In this document: one piece after another, positions 17,458-27,078 of the stretch
Layout of the letters: the number at the start of each line of letters is the position of its first letter
How positions within the stretch are numbered: the stretch's first letter is position 1
Origin: Oleiagrimonas soli
GTDB taxonomy: Bacteria > Pseudomonadota > Gammaproteobacteria > Xanthomonadales > Rhodanobacteraceae
Assembly: GCF_000761445.1 (NCBI RefSeq)
Contig: NZ_KN196470.1
Location: 2,828,967 to 2,892,966, forward strand
Length of the DNA stretch: 64,000 bases
Direction of reading: 5' to 3'
The notes under the pieces: model-generated
Told to the model about the DNA's origin: nothing
Seen by the model: only the letters and a program-made list of their open reading frames with translations
Databases searched by the model: none
Position numbers and translations under genes: made by a program

Positions 17458-19866
17458 TCACTCGTAACGCAGCGCGACCGCCGGGTCCACGCGCAAAGCG
17501 CGCAGCATCGGCACCAGCGTGGCGAGTGCGGAAATGCCGATCACCGTCGCCAGCACTGGCACGAACACGCCCGGATCGTGAGCGCGCGTGTGCAGACCCG
17601 GATCGGCCAGCAGTTTCGACCACGGCCACGACAGCAGCAGCCCGATGCCCAGGCCCAGACCGAGCTGCCAGAACAGCTGCCGCCCCGTATCCAGCAGAAT
17701 CGCGCCGTGACCCGCGCCGATCGCGCGACGGATGCCGATCTCGCGGGTGCGTTGCGCTACCGAGAAGGCCAGCACGCCGTACAGACCGGCAGCCGCCAGC
17801 AACAGCGCAACCAGACCCAGCGCGCTGAACACGCCCGTCAGCACTACCAGCCCCACGCGCGCCGTCGCCATGGCGTCGGCCTGGCTGCGCACCGCATAAA
17901 CGGCCGCCTGCGGGTCCACGCTGTGCACCGCGTCGATCAATTGCGGCGCGAATGTCGAAGCATCGGCATGCGTGCGCACGGCCAGACCGACGTCGTGCAG
18001 GGGGCTGAACGTGGCGCTCTGCTGCAGCGGCACCAGCAGGCCCGGCCGCGGACGTTCCAGCATGCTGTCCATCTGCAGCGACTGGATCACGCCGACCACC
18101 GTCAGCGTGCGCGCCCACGGCTTGCCGGGATACAGCACCAGCTTCTGATCCAGCGCATCGCGGTGCGGCCAGTAGGCCGCGGCCATCTTGGCGTCGATCA
18201 CCACGACCGGCGCACTGTCGGCGCGATCGCGCGCATCGAGAAAGCGCCCTTCGCGCAGGTGCACGCCATAGGTGTCGAGAAAGTGCGCATCGACAATGGC
18301 CATCTGCGCGCGCGGCCAGCCGTCCGCAGGCTGCGGCTGACCCGGCAGGGACACATCCTCGTGGCTGCCCAGCACGGCGGCGGGCACGACATCCGACGCC
18401 GTGGCCGCGACGACTTCCGGATTCTGCTGCAGCCGTTGGACCACAGCCTCGAAGAAACGGATGCGCTGCGCATCTTCCTTGTAGGCCTGCGGCGGCAGAG
18501 CGACATCGGCCGTCAGCACCTGCGCGGCATGGCTCGCGCCCACGGCCGGCTGCGCCATCAGCGCATGCAGCGAGCGCACGAACGTGCCCGCGCCGACCAG
18601 CAGCACCACGGTCAGCGCCACCTCAACCACCACCATCACCCGCGACACGCGCGCGAAGCCGCTCCCGGAACCCTTGCTGCCGTCGCGCATGGCGTCCTGC
18701 AGATCGTCGGCGCGTGTCGCGCGCCAGGCCGGGATGCCGCTGGACAGCATGGTGCTCAGCAGCGCCACGACGATACCGAACGCGATGACCGAGGCATCGG
18801 TGCCGTGCAGGGTCAGGACCGACTCCGGATGGTTGGCCACCCAGGTCGCGTCGATCCAGCGTCCGCCTGCGTGCACGATCAGAAAAGCCAGCGCCAGCGC
18901 CGCCGCGCCCAACAGCAGACCTTCCGCCAGCGCGCCGTACAGCAGCCGCATGCGACTGCCGCCAAGCGCGCTGCGCAGCGACAGCTCATGCCGCCGCTGC
19001 AGCGTCTGTACCAGCTGCAGGTTGGCCACGTTGATGCATGCCAGCAACAGCACCAGCACGCCGGCGCCGAACATCAGCCACACCCAGCGGCGCATGTCCC
19101 GCGGCACGAAACTCAACGATACCGGCGCGACGATGAGCTGCATGGTATGCACGCCCGACGGCAGGGTTCGCTGCAGCCGACCGGCCCAAGCATCCAGTTC
19201 CGCCCGCACCTGTCCGAGCTGGACGCCGGGCGCCATCCGCGCCACGGCGGCAACGTACGTATGCTGGCCCGATTGCAGGCGCAACGGCAGCCAGGCCTGC
19301 GCGCTCCCCGGGAAGCCGAACGCCGCGGGCATCACGCCAACGACGGTCGCCCACTCGCCATCGACCCGGACGGAACGCCCGACGATCTTCGGGTCGGCCC
19401 CGAAGTGCTCTCGCCACAGCGTCTCGCCGAGCAGCAGCGCGTGCGGTGCGCCCAGCGCGTCGTCCGCAGGCACGAACCCGCGCCCGAGGAGTGGCTGAGC
19501 GTCCAGCAGACGCATCATGGAGGCCGTCAATCGAGCGCCGCGGTAGTACGTGGCGCCGTGACCGCTGTCCAGGCTGATACCCGCCTCCCGATAGGCGCCC
19601 ATGCGGTCGACCCCGCGCAGCTTGCCGCGAAGCTGCAGATACTGATCCCCATCGATCCCCTCGATGCCGTTGGGTGTCGGCATCCCCACCGAAATCAACC
19701 GTTCGGCATGCGGCAGGGGCAGTGGCTGCAGGATCAGCGAATTGACCATGCTGAACACGAACATCATCAGCCCCAGCCCGACCCCCATCACGGTCACCGA
19801 CAGCAACGCATATCCCGGCCGTCTCGACAGCCGCCTTCCCGCCTGACGCCATTCGCGAATCCACAT
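17458..19866 (-). CDS. MacB/FtsX-type ABC transporter permease
   Basis: The 802-residue membrane protein has one N-terminal helix (residues about 18-42), a large periplasmic domain of the MacB core type (LLGRGFVPADD, VVGVMPAAFGFPG), three helices in the middle (including LVLLLACINVANLQLVQTL and RHELSLRSALGGSR), a second periplasmic domain and a final three-helix FtsX unit (REIGIRRAIGAGHGAILLDT). This is the fused two-unit form. It is the last of three consecutive paralogous permeases that share one ATPase, and it precedes the response regulator by 16 bases. Such permeases do mechanical work on periplasmic cargo rather than forming a channel. Confidence 0.88.
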   Translation of the reverse strand: MWIREWRQAGRRLSRRPGYALLSVTVMGVGLGLMMFVFSMVNSLILQPLPLPHAERLISVGMPTPNGIEGIDGDQYLQLRGKLRGVDRMGAYREAGISLDSGHGATYYRGARLTASMMRLLDAQPLLGRGFVPADDALGAPHALLLGETLWREHFGADPKIVGRSVRVDGEWATVVGVMPAAFGFPGSAQAWLPLRLQSGQHTYVAAVARMAPGVQLGQVRAELDAWAGRLQRTLPSGVHTMQLIVAPVSLSFVPRDMRRWVWLMFGAGVLVLLLACINVANLQLVQTLQRRHELSLRSALGGSRMRLLYGALAEGLLLGAAALALAFLIVHAGGRWIDATWVANHPESVLTLHGTDASVIAFGIVVALLSTMLSSGIPAWRATRADDLQDAMRDGSKGSGSGFARVSRVMVVVEVALTVVLLVGAGTFVRSLHALMAQPAVGASHAAQVLTADVALPPQAYKEDAQRIRFFEAVVQRLQQNPEVVAATASDVVPAAVLGSHEDVSLPGQPQPADGWPRAQMAIVDAHFLDTYGVHLREGRFLDARDRADSAPVVVIDAKMAAAYWPHRDALDQKLVLYPGKPWARTLTVVGVIQSLQMDSMLERPRPGLLVPLQQSATFSPLHDVGLAVRTHADASTFAPQLIDAVHSVDPQAAVYAVRSQADAMATARVGLVVLTGVFSALGLVALLLAAAGLYGVLAFSVAQRTREIGIRRAIGAGHGAILLDTGRQLFWQLGLGLGIGLLLSWPWSKLLADPGLHTRAHDPGVFVPVLATVIGISALATLVPMLRALRVDPAVALRYE

Positions 19867-19870
19867 CGGA

Positions 19871-22300
19871 TCACTCTCCCCGCAACGCCGTCATCGGCAA
19901 GGTGCGTGCCGCACGCAGCGCCGGAATCAGGCAGGCCAGCAAACCGGCAAACGACAACGCCAACGCGACACACAGCATCGCACCAGGATCAAACAGGCCG
20001 CTCCGTCCGATCTGCTCCATCACCGCACGCAACATGCTGGTAAAGGAAAGGGCCAGCACCACGCCGAGGGCCAGTCCAATCGCGATCTGCAGCAAACCGC
20101 CCCGCAATACCAGCCGGATCAGTCGCGAGGGCGACGCGCCGAGTGCGGTGCGCACACCGAACTCGCGCTCGCGTGCCGCGACCGCCACCGCCATCACCGC
20201 GTACAGTCCCGCAGAAGCCAGCAGCAACGACAAGGCCGAGAAAACGCCCACCAGCAGAAGATTCAAGCGCACCGCGTCCAGCGTAGAAGCCACCACGTCC
20301 GACATCGTACGCATGTGGGCGATGGGTTGATCCGGCGCCACCTCGGCAATCGCCTGACGCAATGCCTCGCGATAACCGTTCGGATCGCCGTGCACGCGAA
20401 TCGCGAATCGCATCGGCTCGAAACTCCGGAACACGCGCAACGCATCTTCCGAAACCTGCGCAAGCGGCACGTAGAGCACCGTGGGCTCCGAGCCCAGCGG
20501 ACCGAACTGTTTGGTGTTGCCGACGACGCCGACGATACGCGCCGACCAGCCGCTCTCGCCGTGGAACTGCTGAATCGTCTTGCCCAGGGCATGCCCGCCA
20601 TAAAGCTTCTCGGCCATGGCCTGATTGACGATAGCCACGGCCTCGCCGCCCCGGATATCGCTGGGCGAAAACGCGCGTCCCTGCAGCAGGTGGATGCCGA
20701 ACAACCGGAAGAAGCCGGGGCCGACTGCGTGGTACTGACTGTTGAATTCCTCGCCACCCGGTGCGTGCAAGGCCCCGATATTGAATTGGTCGAACCGGGT
20801 TCCGCCGGGCAGGTTGGTCATGCCGACGGCGCTATCGACACCGGGAATACCACGGAACCGCTCCACCAGGCGACGGGACAGTGATGCGACCGAGGCGGCG
20901 TCCGGATATTCCGCTTTCACCGGCGCCAGATCCACCGTGAGAATCCCCTGACTGGCATAGCCCAACGGCGTGCGTGCGGCATCGTAGAGCGTATGCAGAA
21001 AGACGCCGGCCACACTGAGCAACGCCATGGCCAGGGCCATCTGCACGACCACCAGCGCCCGACCGAGACGACCGCTGCGCACGCCGATGCCGCTGCGCCC
21101 GCCTTCGCGCAATTCGTCGCTCGACATGCCGGAATGACTGCGCCACAGCCCCAGCCCCGCGGCCAGCAGCGCGCCTACGATCCCCAGGGCCAGCCCCAGA
21201 AACCACACCGACGCACCGAGATGGATGCGGCCACCGGACAACCATGCCGCGGGAATGAAATGCTGCAGCCACGCCATCGCCGAAGCGGCCAGAAGCACCC
21301 CCAGCAGCGCTCCGCCGACGCCGATCAACAAGCCTTCGGCCAGCGCGGGCAAGACAAGCCGCAAGCGCGGCGCACCCAGCGCGCTGCGCACGGCGACATC
21401 GTGATGGCGCGACAGCGAGCGCAACAACATCAGATTGGTGAGATTGACCAGCGCGATCAGCAATACGAACAGCGCGCTGCAAAGGAACAGGATCAGTTTG
21501 GGGCGACTGTCCGCATGCATCGCCTCGCGAAAGTCCTGCGCACCGAAGTGGGCATGCAGCCAGTACTTGTTGTCGGACTGCGCGTACATGGCATGCAGAC
21601 GTGCATCGACCTGCTGCGCGACACTGGCTACGGTCGTGCCCTGGTCGAGTCGGGCAACCGCCATGTAGTTGGTTCCGTCATTCAGCGACCCCGCGCGCAA
21701 AGCCGTCGGCAACATGATGTCGCCATCGTTGCCCACGGCATCGAAACTGGCCGGCAGCACACCGATGATCGCGTGCGGCACCCCTTCCACTTGCATGTCG
21801 CGTCCGATCACACCGGGATCGCCACCGTAGCGCCGCAACCAGAAACCGTGGGTCAGAATCACCACCTTCGGCCCATGCGGCGCATCTTCCTGGGCATTGA
21901 AGTTGCGCCCCAGCTGCACGTGCAGACCCAGGGTCGGCAACAGATGGCGGTCGGCGTACGTCACCGGCACCTGCTCCGGCGCGCCGCCGCCGGCGATGTT
22001 CGCCGTGGGCGTGAAGCCCTCCATCAATCCGATCGAACGTACTCCGGAAAGCGATTGGAGATGCTGGTACTGCTGCGGGGAAATGCTCGACACCTGCCCG
22101 CCGTCGAGCGGGCCGAGCACGGCCAGACGCGAGACCTGCGGGACCGGCAAGGGCTTCAGCAGCACCTGATCGATCAACATGAACACCGATGCCGTGGCCC
22201 CGATGCCCAGCGCCAGCACCGCGGTCGCCAACAGCAGGAATCCGGGCCTGCGCAGACTCGCGCGCCACGACCTGAGAATCTCGTTCAACACGATGCCCAT
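19871..22300 (-). CDS. MacB/FtsX-type ABC transporter permease
   Basis: This 809-residue paralogue starts at MGIVLNEILRSWRASLRRPG with GAGGAG ten bases upstream; the longer upstream frame is cysteine- and arginine-rich out-of-frame read-through. Layout matches its neighbours: N-terminal helix, MacB-like periplasmic domain (RNFNAQEDAPHGPKVVILTH, VIGVLPASFDAVG), central FtsX block (LVNLTNLMLLRSLSRHHDVA, VRSALGAPRLRLV), a second periplasmic domain and the closing FtsX block (REREFGVRTALGASPSRLIR). It begins four bases after the stop of the next permease gene upstream, so tight co-translation is likely. Confidence 0.88.
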   Translation of the reverse strand: MGIVLNEILRSWRASLRRPGFLLLATAVLALGIGATASVFMLIDQVLLKPLPVPQVSRLAVLGPLDGGQVSSISPQQYQHLQSLSGVRSIGLMEGFTPTANIAGGGAPEQVPVTYADRHLLPTLGLHVQLGRNFNAQEDAPHGPKVVILTHGFWLRRYGGDPGVIGRDMQVEGVPHAIIGVLPASFDAVGNDGDIMLPTALRAGSLNDGTNYMAVARLDQGTTVASVAQQVDARLHAMYAQSDNKYWLHAHFGAQDFREAMHADSRPKLILFLCSALFVLLIALVNLTNLMLLRSLSRHHDVAVRSALGAPRLRLVLPALAEGLLIGVGGALLGVLLAASAMAWLQHFIPAAWLSGGRIHLGASVWFLGLALGIVGALLAAGLGLWRSHSGMSSDELREGGRSGIGVRSGRLGRALVVVQMALAMALLSVAGVFLHTLYDAARTPLGYASQGILTVDLAPVKAEYPDAASVASLSRRLVERFRGIPGVDSAVGMTNLPGGTRFDQFNIGALHAPGGEEFNSQYHAVGPGFFRLFGIHLLQGRAFSPSDIRGGEAVAIVNQAMAEKLYGGHALGKTIQQFHGESGWSARIVGVVGNTKQFGPLGSEPTVLYVPLAQVSEDALRVFRSFEPMRFAIRVHGDPNGYREALRQAIAEVAPDQPIAHMRTMSDVVASTLDAVRLNLLLVGVFSALSLLLASAGLYAVMAVAVAAREREFGVRTALGASPSRLIRLVLRGGLLQIAIGLALGVVLALSFTSMLRAVMEQIGRSGLFDPGAMLCVALALSFAGLLACLIPALRAARTLPMTALRGE

Positions 22301-22304
22301 GGTT

Positions 22305-24767
22305 TCAATCTCCTCGCAACGCACGCATCGGCTGCACGCGCGACGCCCGCAGCCCAGGCACCAGACAGGCCAGCAAGCCTGCACATGACAGCGACAGCAC
22401 CACGAACGACAGCACCGTCGGATCGAAAACGCTGCGATTAACCTGCACCAACACCGAACGCAGCACGCCGGCAAAGGCGAACGCGAGACCGAGGCCCGCC
22501 AGCAAGCCGATCGATACCTGCAGCAACCCGCCGCTCAGGATGCCGCACAGCAAGGTGGACGGCGAAGCGCCCAACGCCAGACGCACGCCGAATTCGCGCT
22601 CGCGCATCGCCACGGACGAGGCGACCACGGCAAACATGCCGGTCGCGGCCAGCAGCAGCGCCAGTACCGAGAAGATGCCCACCAGCAGCAGATTCAGCCG
22701 CACGCTGTCCGTAGTGCGATGGACGACGCGCTGCATGCTGCGCACATGGGCAATCGGCTGGTCCGGCGCCGCGCGCGCCACAGCATCGACGATGGCCCGG
22801 CGATAGCTCTCCGGATCGCCGTGCACCCGCAGCGCGAATCGCAGCGGGCTGAAGCTCTGGTAGAGACCCATCAGGCCTTCGGGACACTGCGAGAGCAGGA
22901 TGTACATGATGCCGTCGTCATCGCCCAGCGGGCCGAACGGACTGATCGTCCCGATCACACCGACGATGCGAGCAGCGAACGGCTTGCCGCCATCGCTTGG
23001 CACGGGCGAGGTGAACTCGATCGTCTTGCCCAACGCGTGCCCCGCGAACATGCGCTGGGCCAGCATCGTGTTGACGATCGCCACCGGCTCGCCGCCCTTG
23101 CGGTCGTCGGTGGTGAACGAACGTCCCCGCAACAGGGGAATGTCGAAGGCGGAAAAGTAGCCCGGACTCACCAGCCGAAGCTGCGGCGAATTCATGGACA
23201 GCGGCAAGGCACCCGACGCATGAATGTTACCCAGGTAGAAATTCTGCGAATGGTCGCCCGCCGGCAGTGCGCTGGCCACAGTCACCTGTTCCACGCCGGA
23301 CAAGGCGCGCAACTGCTCCACGACCTGCGTCGTCAGCGACTGCACCGAAGAAGTATCCGGATACCTGGCCTTCACCGGCAGCAGATCGAACGTGACCACA
23401 TCGCAGCTATTGAAGCCCAGCGGCGTGTGCGACGCGTAATAGAGCGCATGCAGGAACAGCCCGCTGGCGAACAGAAGCATGGCCGCCAGCGCCACCTGGA
23501 CAACGACCATCGCGCGTCCGAGCAGCCCATTGCGCTGCGAGAGGCCGCTACGCCCCCCTTCGCGCAACTCGTCCACGGAGAGCGAGAACCGGCTGCGCCA
23601 TACCCCCAGTAGCACCGCAATTAATGCGCTGCCGAGACCCAGGACGAGCGCAAGCGACACCACCGAGGCATGCAGCTGCACATGGGTACCGGCCAGCCAT
23701 TCCACCGGAATCATGCCGCGCAACGCCGACAGACCGAACACGCCCGCGGCAACGCCGCACAACGCCCCGCCCAGACCGACCAGGAGTCCTTCCGCCAGCA
23801 TCGGCAGCCATCGACGCATCGTCGAGGCGCCCAGCGCATGCCGGACCGCCGTATCGTGGCTGCGCGATACTGAGCGCAGCAGCACCAGGTTGGTCAGGTT
23901 CACCATCGCCAGCAGCAACAGCACCGCCGCACTGGCCAGGAACATCATCAGGACCGGGCGCGCCTGCGCGCGCAGTGACGTGCGCAGCGCATTCACCTTG
24001 AAATGCTGCTGCGACCAGTACCCTGCATCCGGCCCGGTCAGCGCACCTGTGTGCCGCAGCAACATGTGCATGTTCGCCTGGAACTGGCCACCGACCGCCG
24101 CCATCGACGTGCCGGGCGCAAGCCGAGCGACCGCGCGATAGTTCGGCCCCTGGTCGTCACTGTTCGCGGGCAGCGCCAGCGGCAGCAGCAAGTCGCTCTG
24201 CTCGAAATCGACGCTGGCCGGCAACACCCCGACGATCGTGTACGGCGTGCCCTCGATCGACATGTTACGGCCGATGACGCCCGCATCGCCGCCGTAGCGG
24301 CGCAGCCAGAAGCCATGGCTGAGAATCACCGCTTTCGGGCCATGCGGATCGTCCTCGTCCCGGGTGAAGTTGCGACCCAGCGCCAACCGGACGCCCAGGG
24401 TCGACAACAGGCCGCGATCGGCGGCGATGGCCGGCACCAGCTCCGGCCGTCCACCGCCGGAGATGTTCTTCATGTGCGACCACTGCTCGATCAGCCCCAG
24501 CGATTGCACGCCGTGGATCGATCCAATGTGCTGGTACTGACGCGGCGTGATCGAGTAGGCCACACCGAACTTCTGCATGCCCACCGATGCCAATTGCGCC
24601 GGCTGCGGATACGGCAGCGGCCTAAGCAGCACCGCATCGATCAGCGTGAACACCGCCACGCTGGCGCCGATGCCCAGCGCCAGCACACAGGCGGCCAGTA
24701 CAAGAAAGCCCGGACGCCTCAGACTGGCGCGCCAGGACTGCGCGATCTCGGCGATCCAGACTGGCAT
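22305..24767 (-). CDS. MacB/FtsX-type ABC transporter permease
   Basis: The 820-residue protein is the closest relative of the permease at 19871-22300: the same N-terminal pattern (QSWRASLRRPGFLVLAA), DEDDPHGPKAVILSHGFW, the central LVNLTN-like block (MVNLTNLVLLRSVSRSHDTA) and closing REREFGVRLALGASPS. I start it at the ATG sharing bases with the ATPase stop (TGATG); a GTG directly before is also in frame. A gene duplication producing the two is likely. The coupling of start and stop suggests equal production with the ATPase. Confidence 0.88.
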   Translation of the reverse strand: MPVWIAEIAQSWRASLRRPGFLVLAACVLALGIGASVAVFTLIDAVLLRPLPYPQPAQLASVGMQKFGVAYSITPRQYQHIGSIHGVQSLGLIEQWSHMKNISGGGRPELVPAIAADRGLLSTLGVRLALGRNFTRDEDDPHGPKAVILSHGFWLRRYGGDAGVIGRNMSIEGTPYTIVGVLPASVDFEQSDLLLPLALPANSDDQGPNYRAVARLAPGTSMAAVGGQFQANMHMLLRHTGALTGPDAGYWSQQHFKVNALRTSLRAQARPVLMMFLASAAVLLLLAMVNLTNLVLLRSVSRSHDTAVRHALGASTMRRWLPMLAEGLLVGLGGALCGVAAGVFGLSALRGMIPVEWLAGTHVQLHASVVSLALVLGLGSALIAVLLGVWRSRFSLSVDELREGGRSGLSQRNGLLGRAMVVVQVALAAMLLFASGLFLHALYYASHTPLGFNSCDVVTFDLLPVKARYPDTSSVQSLTTQVVEQLRALSGVEQVTVASALPAGDHSQNFYLGNIHASGALPLSMNSPQLRLVSPGYFSAFDIPLLRGRSFTTDDRKGGEPVAIVNTMLAQRMFAGHALGKTIEFTSPVPSDGGKPFAARIVGVIGTISPFGPLGDDDGIMYILLSQCPEGLMGLYQSFSPLRFALRVHGDPESYRRAIVDAVARAAPDQPIAHVRSMQRVVHRTTDSVRLNLLLVGIFSVLALLLAATGMFAVVASSVAMREREFGVRLALGASPSTLLCGILSGGLLQVSIGLLAGLGLAFAFAGVLRSVLVQVNRSVFDPTVLSFVVLSLSCAGLLACLVPGLRASRVQPMRALRGD

Positions 24768-25528
24768 CACACCGCTCCGACGCGGTTGCCGATCAGTTCG
24801 TCCAGACGCGCTTCGTCCTCGCGGCGCAGACGCTCGAAGGTTTCCTCATCGACCACGCGGCCGTCGAACAGGCGCACCTTGCGCTCGGCCAGTTCGGCGT
24901 AGCGCGCGTCATGGGTGACCATGCAGATGGTCGCGCCACCCTTGTGCAGCTCGTCGAGCAGCGCCATCACCGCCTCGCCGTTGCGCGAGTCGAGGTTGCC
25001 GGTCGGCTCGTCGGCCAGCAGGATCGCCGGCTTGCCGACCAGCGCGCGCGCCACCGCGACGCGCTGCTGCTGACCGCCGGACAGCTGCGCCGGGTAGTGC
25101 CGCAGACGATGCGCCATGCCCACGCGCTCCAGCGCTTCGCGCACGCGCTGGCGGCGCTCGGCGCGGTCGATGCCGCTGCGATAGGTCAGTGGAAGCTCGA
25201 CGTTTTCCTCGACGCTGAGGTCGCCGATCAGGTTGAAGGCCTGGAAGATGAAACCGATCTCGGCGTTGCGGATGCGCGCGCGCTCGGCGGCGTTGAGGCC
25301 GGCCACGTCATGGCCATTGAGCGTGTAGCTGCCGTCCGAGGCCGTATCGAGCAGCCCGAGGATCGACAGCAGCGTGGTCTTGCCGCAGCCGGACGGGCCG
25401 GAGATCGACACGTACTCGCCGCGCTCGACCACGAGATGCACGTCGGACAGCGCGTGCGTCTCTACCTCTTCGGCCTGGAACACCTTGCGAACGCCCTCCA
25501 GGGCGATGACTTTGCGGTTCTCGTTCAT
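24767..25528 (-). CDS. ABC transporter ATP-binding protein (MacB/LolD type)
   Basis: The 253-residue protein has Walker A GPSGCGKTT (44-52), Q-loop IFQAFNL, signature LSGGQQQR (149-156), Walker B ILLADEPTGNLD (169-180) and a switch histidine in MVTHD. The GNLD after Walker B and the Q-loop type are typical of the MacB/LolD group that works with FtsX-like permeases. It is the only ATPase in an operon with four permeases. The C-terminal 30 residues are an acidic/basic extension beyond the usual domain. It lies 135 bases after the adaptor gene and overlaps the next permease start. Confidence 0.93.
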   Translation of the reverse strand: MNENRKVIALEGVRKVFQAEEVETHALSDVHLVVERGEYVSISGPSGCGKTTLLSILGLLDTASDGSYTLNGHDVAGLNAAERARIRNAEIGFIFQAFNLIGDLSVEENVELPLTYRSGIDRAERRQRVREALERVGMAHRLRHYPAQLSGGQQQRVAVARALVGKPAILLADEPTGNLDSRNGEAVMALLDELHKGGATICMVTHDARYAELAERKVRLFDGRVVDEETFERLRREDEARLDELIGNRVGAV

Positions 25529-25663
25529 GCGTTCACCATGATTTGTTCAATGATTCGAAGCACCACGGCAGCCCGGAGGCGCCTTCCCTGGCCCGCGAAC
25601 TCCCTGTTGTGATCGTCCCGGCTTCGTCCGAAGCCCCCTGTTCCCTTGCATCGAATAGCCATC

Positions 25664-26917
25664 TCAGCGCACCCGGATGCGGTCGTAGCCGTCCCACTGG
25701 CTGGCGTCGGACAGAATCACCTGGTCGCCCGCCTTCAGACCACGCAGCACCTGCACCCGGTCGACCGACGTCGCGCCCACGCGCACCGGCACGCGCGTCG
25801 CGGTGGCGTCGTCGCTGTCGATCCGGAACAGGCTGATGTCGCTGTCGGCCTTGGCCAGCGCCGGCCGTCCCACCGACAACACGTTCTTCAGCAACGCGAT
25901 GCGGATGCGGCCGTCGACCGAGAGATCCGGCCGCGCGCCGGGCGGCAGCTTGCCGGTCAGGCGCACGTCCACCTGCACGCTGCCGTCGGTCACCGCTGGG
26001 TCGATGCGCTCGACCTGGCCGGCGATCAGTCCGTTGTGGGTATCGACGCTGACCGGCATGCCGACGACCACGTCCTTGGCCTGCACCTCGGGCACCTTCA
26101 GCCGCGCGATCAACACGTCCGGTCGCGCCACCTGCGCCAGATTGACGCCGGCCGCGACCTGCGCGCCCTCCTGCACCGGGACCTGCTGCAGCACACCGGC
26201 GATGCCGGCCTTCACATCGAGCGCATCGGCCTGACGCTGGCGCAATTGCAGGTTGCTGCGCTGCTGCGCCAGATGCGCCTCGACCGCGTCCATCTGCGCG
26301 TGCAGACTGGCCGCGAACGACGCCACGCGCTGCTGTTCGATCTCCATTCGCGCCTTGAGCTGCTTCAGGGCGATCTGGCCCTGCTGGAACTCCACGCGCG
26401 GAATCAGGTTGAGCTTCTCGGCCTTCTCGTCTGCATCCGCCTTGACCTTGGCCGAGGCGTAATCGGACTGCGCTTGAGCCAACGCGGAACGCTCGTCCAG
26501 CAACTGCGACTGCAGTTGCGCGCGCTTGGAGGCGACGTCCGCTTCGGCCGCGGCCACTTGCGCCTGCGCGTTGCGCAGGGCGTCGGCCACCTCCGGGTTG
26601 CTCAGCTTCATCAGCACGGTGTCTGGCTTCACCGTCGCGCCGGGCCACACCAGGATGGTGTCGACCTGGGCCGCGGTCGCCGCCGAGATCCAGCGCTTGT
26701 GGCGCGGCACCAGGGTGCCGGTGGCGCGCACCTCGCGCAGCATGTCGCCGCGCTTGACCGTGCCGATCCACAGGCTCGAACGGTCGGCGCTGGGCAGCGC
26801 CGGCCCCATCCAGGCCGCGGTCGCGACGACTAGCAGCAGCGCCGCGACGCCGCCGCCGATCAGCAGCAGGCGCTTGCGCTTCTTGCGTTGTTTCAGTTTC
26901 GGGTTTGCGATGTCCAT
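25664..26917 (-). CDS. HlyD/MacA-type periplasmic adaptor protein
   Basis: The 417-residue protein has a basic N-terminus (KLKQRKKRKR), one membrane anchor (about 17-36) and a periplasmic adaptor layout: a first beta-strand block (VRATGTLVPRHKRWISA), long coiled-coil hairpin of about residues 110-225 rich in A, Q and K/E, then the lipoyl half KAGIAGVLQQVPVQEGAQV and the beta-barrel/membrane-proximal end (LRGLKAGDQVILSDASQWDG). It would bridge the inner-membrane permeases to an outer-membrane channel that is not encoded here. A sigma-54 promoter consensus lies right before its ATG. Confidence 0.9.
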   Translation of the reverse strand: MDIANPKLKQRKKRKRLLLIGGGVAALLLVVATAAWMGPALPSADRSSLWIGTVKRGDMLREVRATGTLVPRHKRWISAATAAQVDTILVWPGATVKPDTVLMKLSNPEVADALRNAQAQVAAAEADVASKRAQLQSQLLDERSALAQAQSDYASAKVKADADEKAEKLNLIPRVEFQQGQIALKQLKARMEIEQQRVASFAASLHAQMDAVEAHLAQQRSNLQLRQRQADALDVKAGIAGVLQQVPVQEGAQVAAGVNLAQVARPDVLIARLKVPEVQAKDVVVGMPVSVDTHNGLIAGQVERIDPAVTDGSVQVDVRLTGKLPPGARPDLSVDGRIRIALLKNVLSVGRPALAKADSDISLFRIDSDDATATRVPVRVGATSVDRVQVLRGLKAGDQVILSDASQWDGYDRIRVR

Positions 26918-26928
26918 GATCTATCTAG

Positions 26929-26944
26929 GGCAAGCTGCGTGCCA
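26929..26944 (-). promoter_or_regulatory. sigma-54 promoter in front of the adaptor gene
   Basis: On the minus strand TGGCACG-CAGC-TTGCC matches the sigma-54 consensus TGGCACG-N4-TTGC exactly at the GG (-24) and GC (-12) positions. The start of transcription would fall within one or two bases of the adaptor's ATG at 26917, giving a leaderless message. No ribosome site is visible there. Confidence 0.7.
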
Positions 26945-27078
26945 ACGGAGAGTGTTCGCGTAAATCATTGTTTAGATGTTCTTTTTCGTTACTTCGACCA
27001 GTGACTTCCTGGCAATTCGGTGTCCGGTTCCGTACACCTCGATCCGTATCTGGACGCCTGCGGAAGCGCCGACATGCA

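Noticed and set aside
22301..22474. N-terminal extension of the permease at 19871-22300
   Set aside because: The extension is cysteine- and arginine-rich read-through antiparallel in character and overlaps the end of the neighbouring permease; a ribosome site supports ATG 22300.
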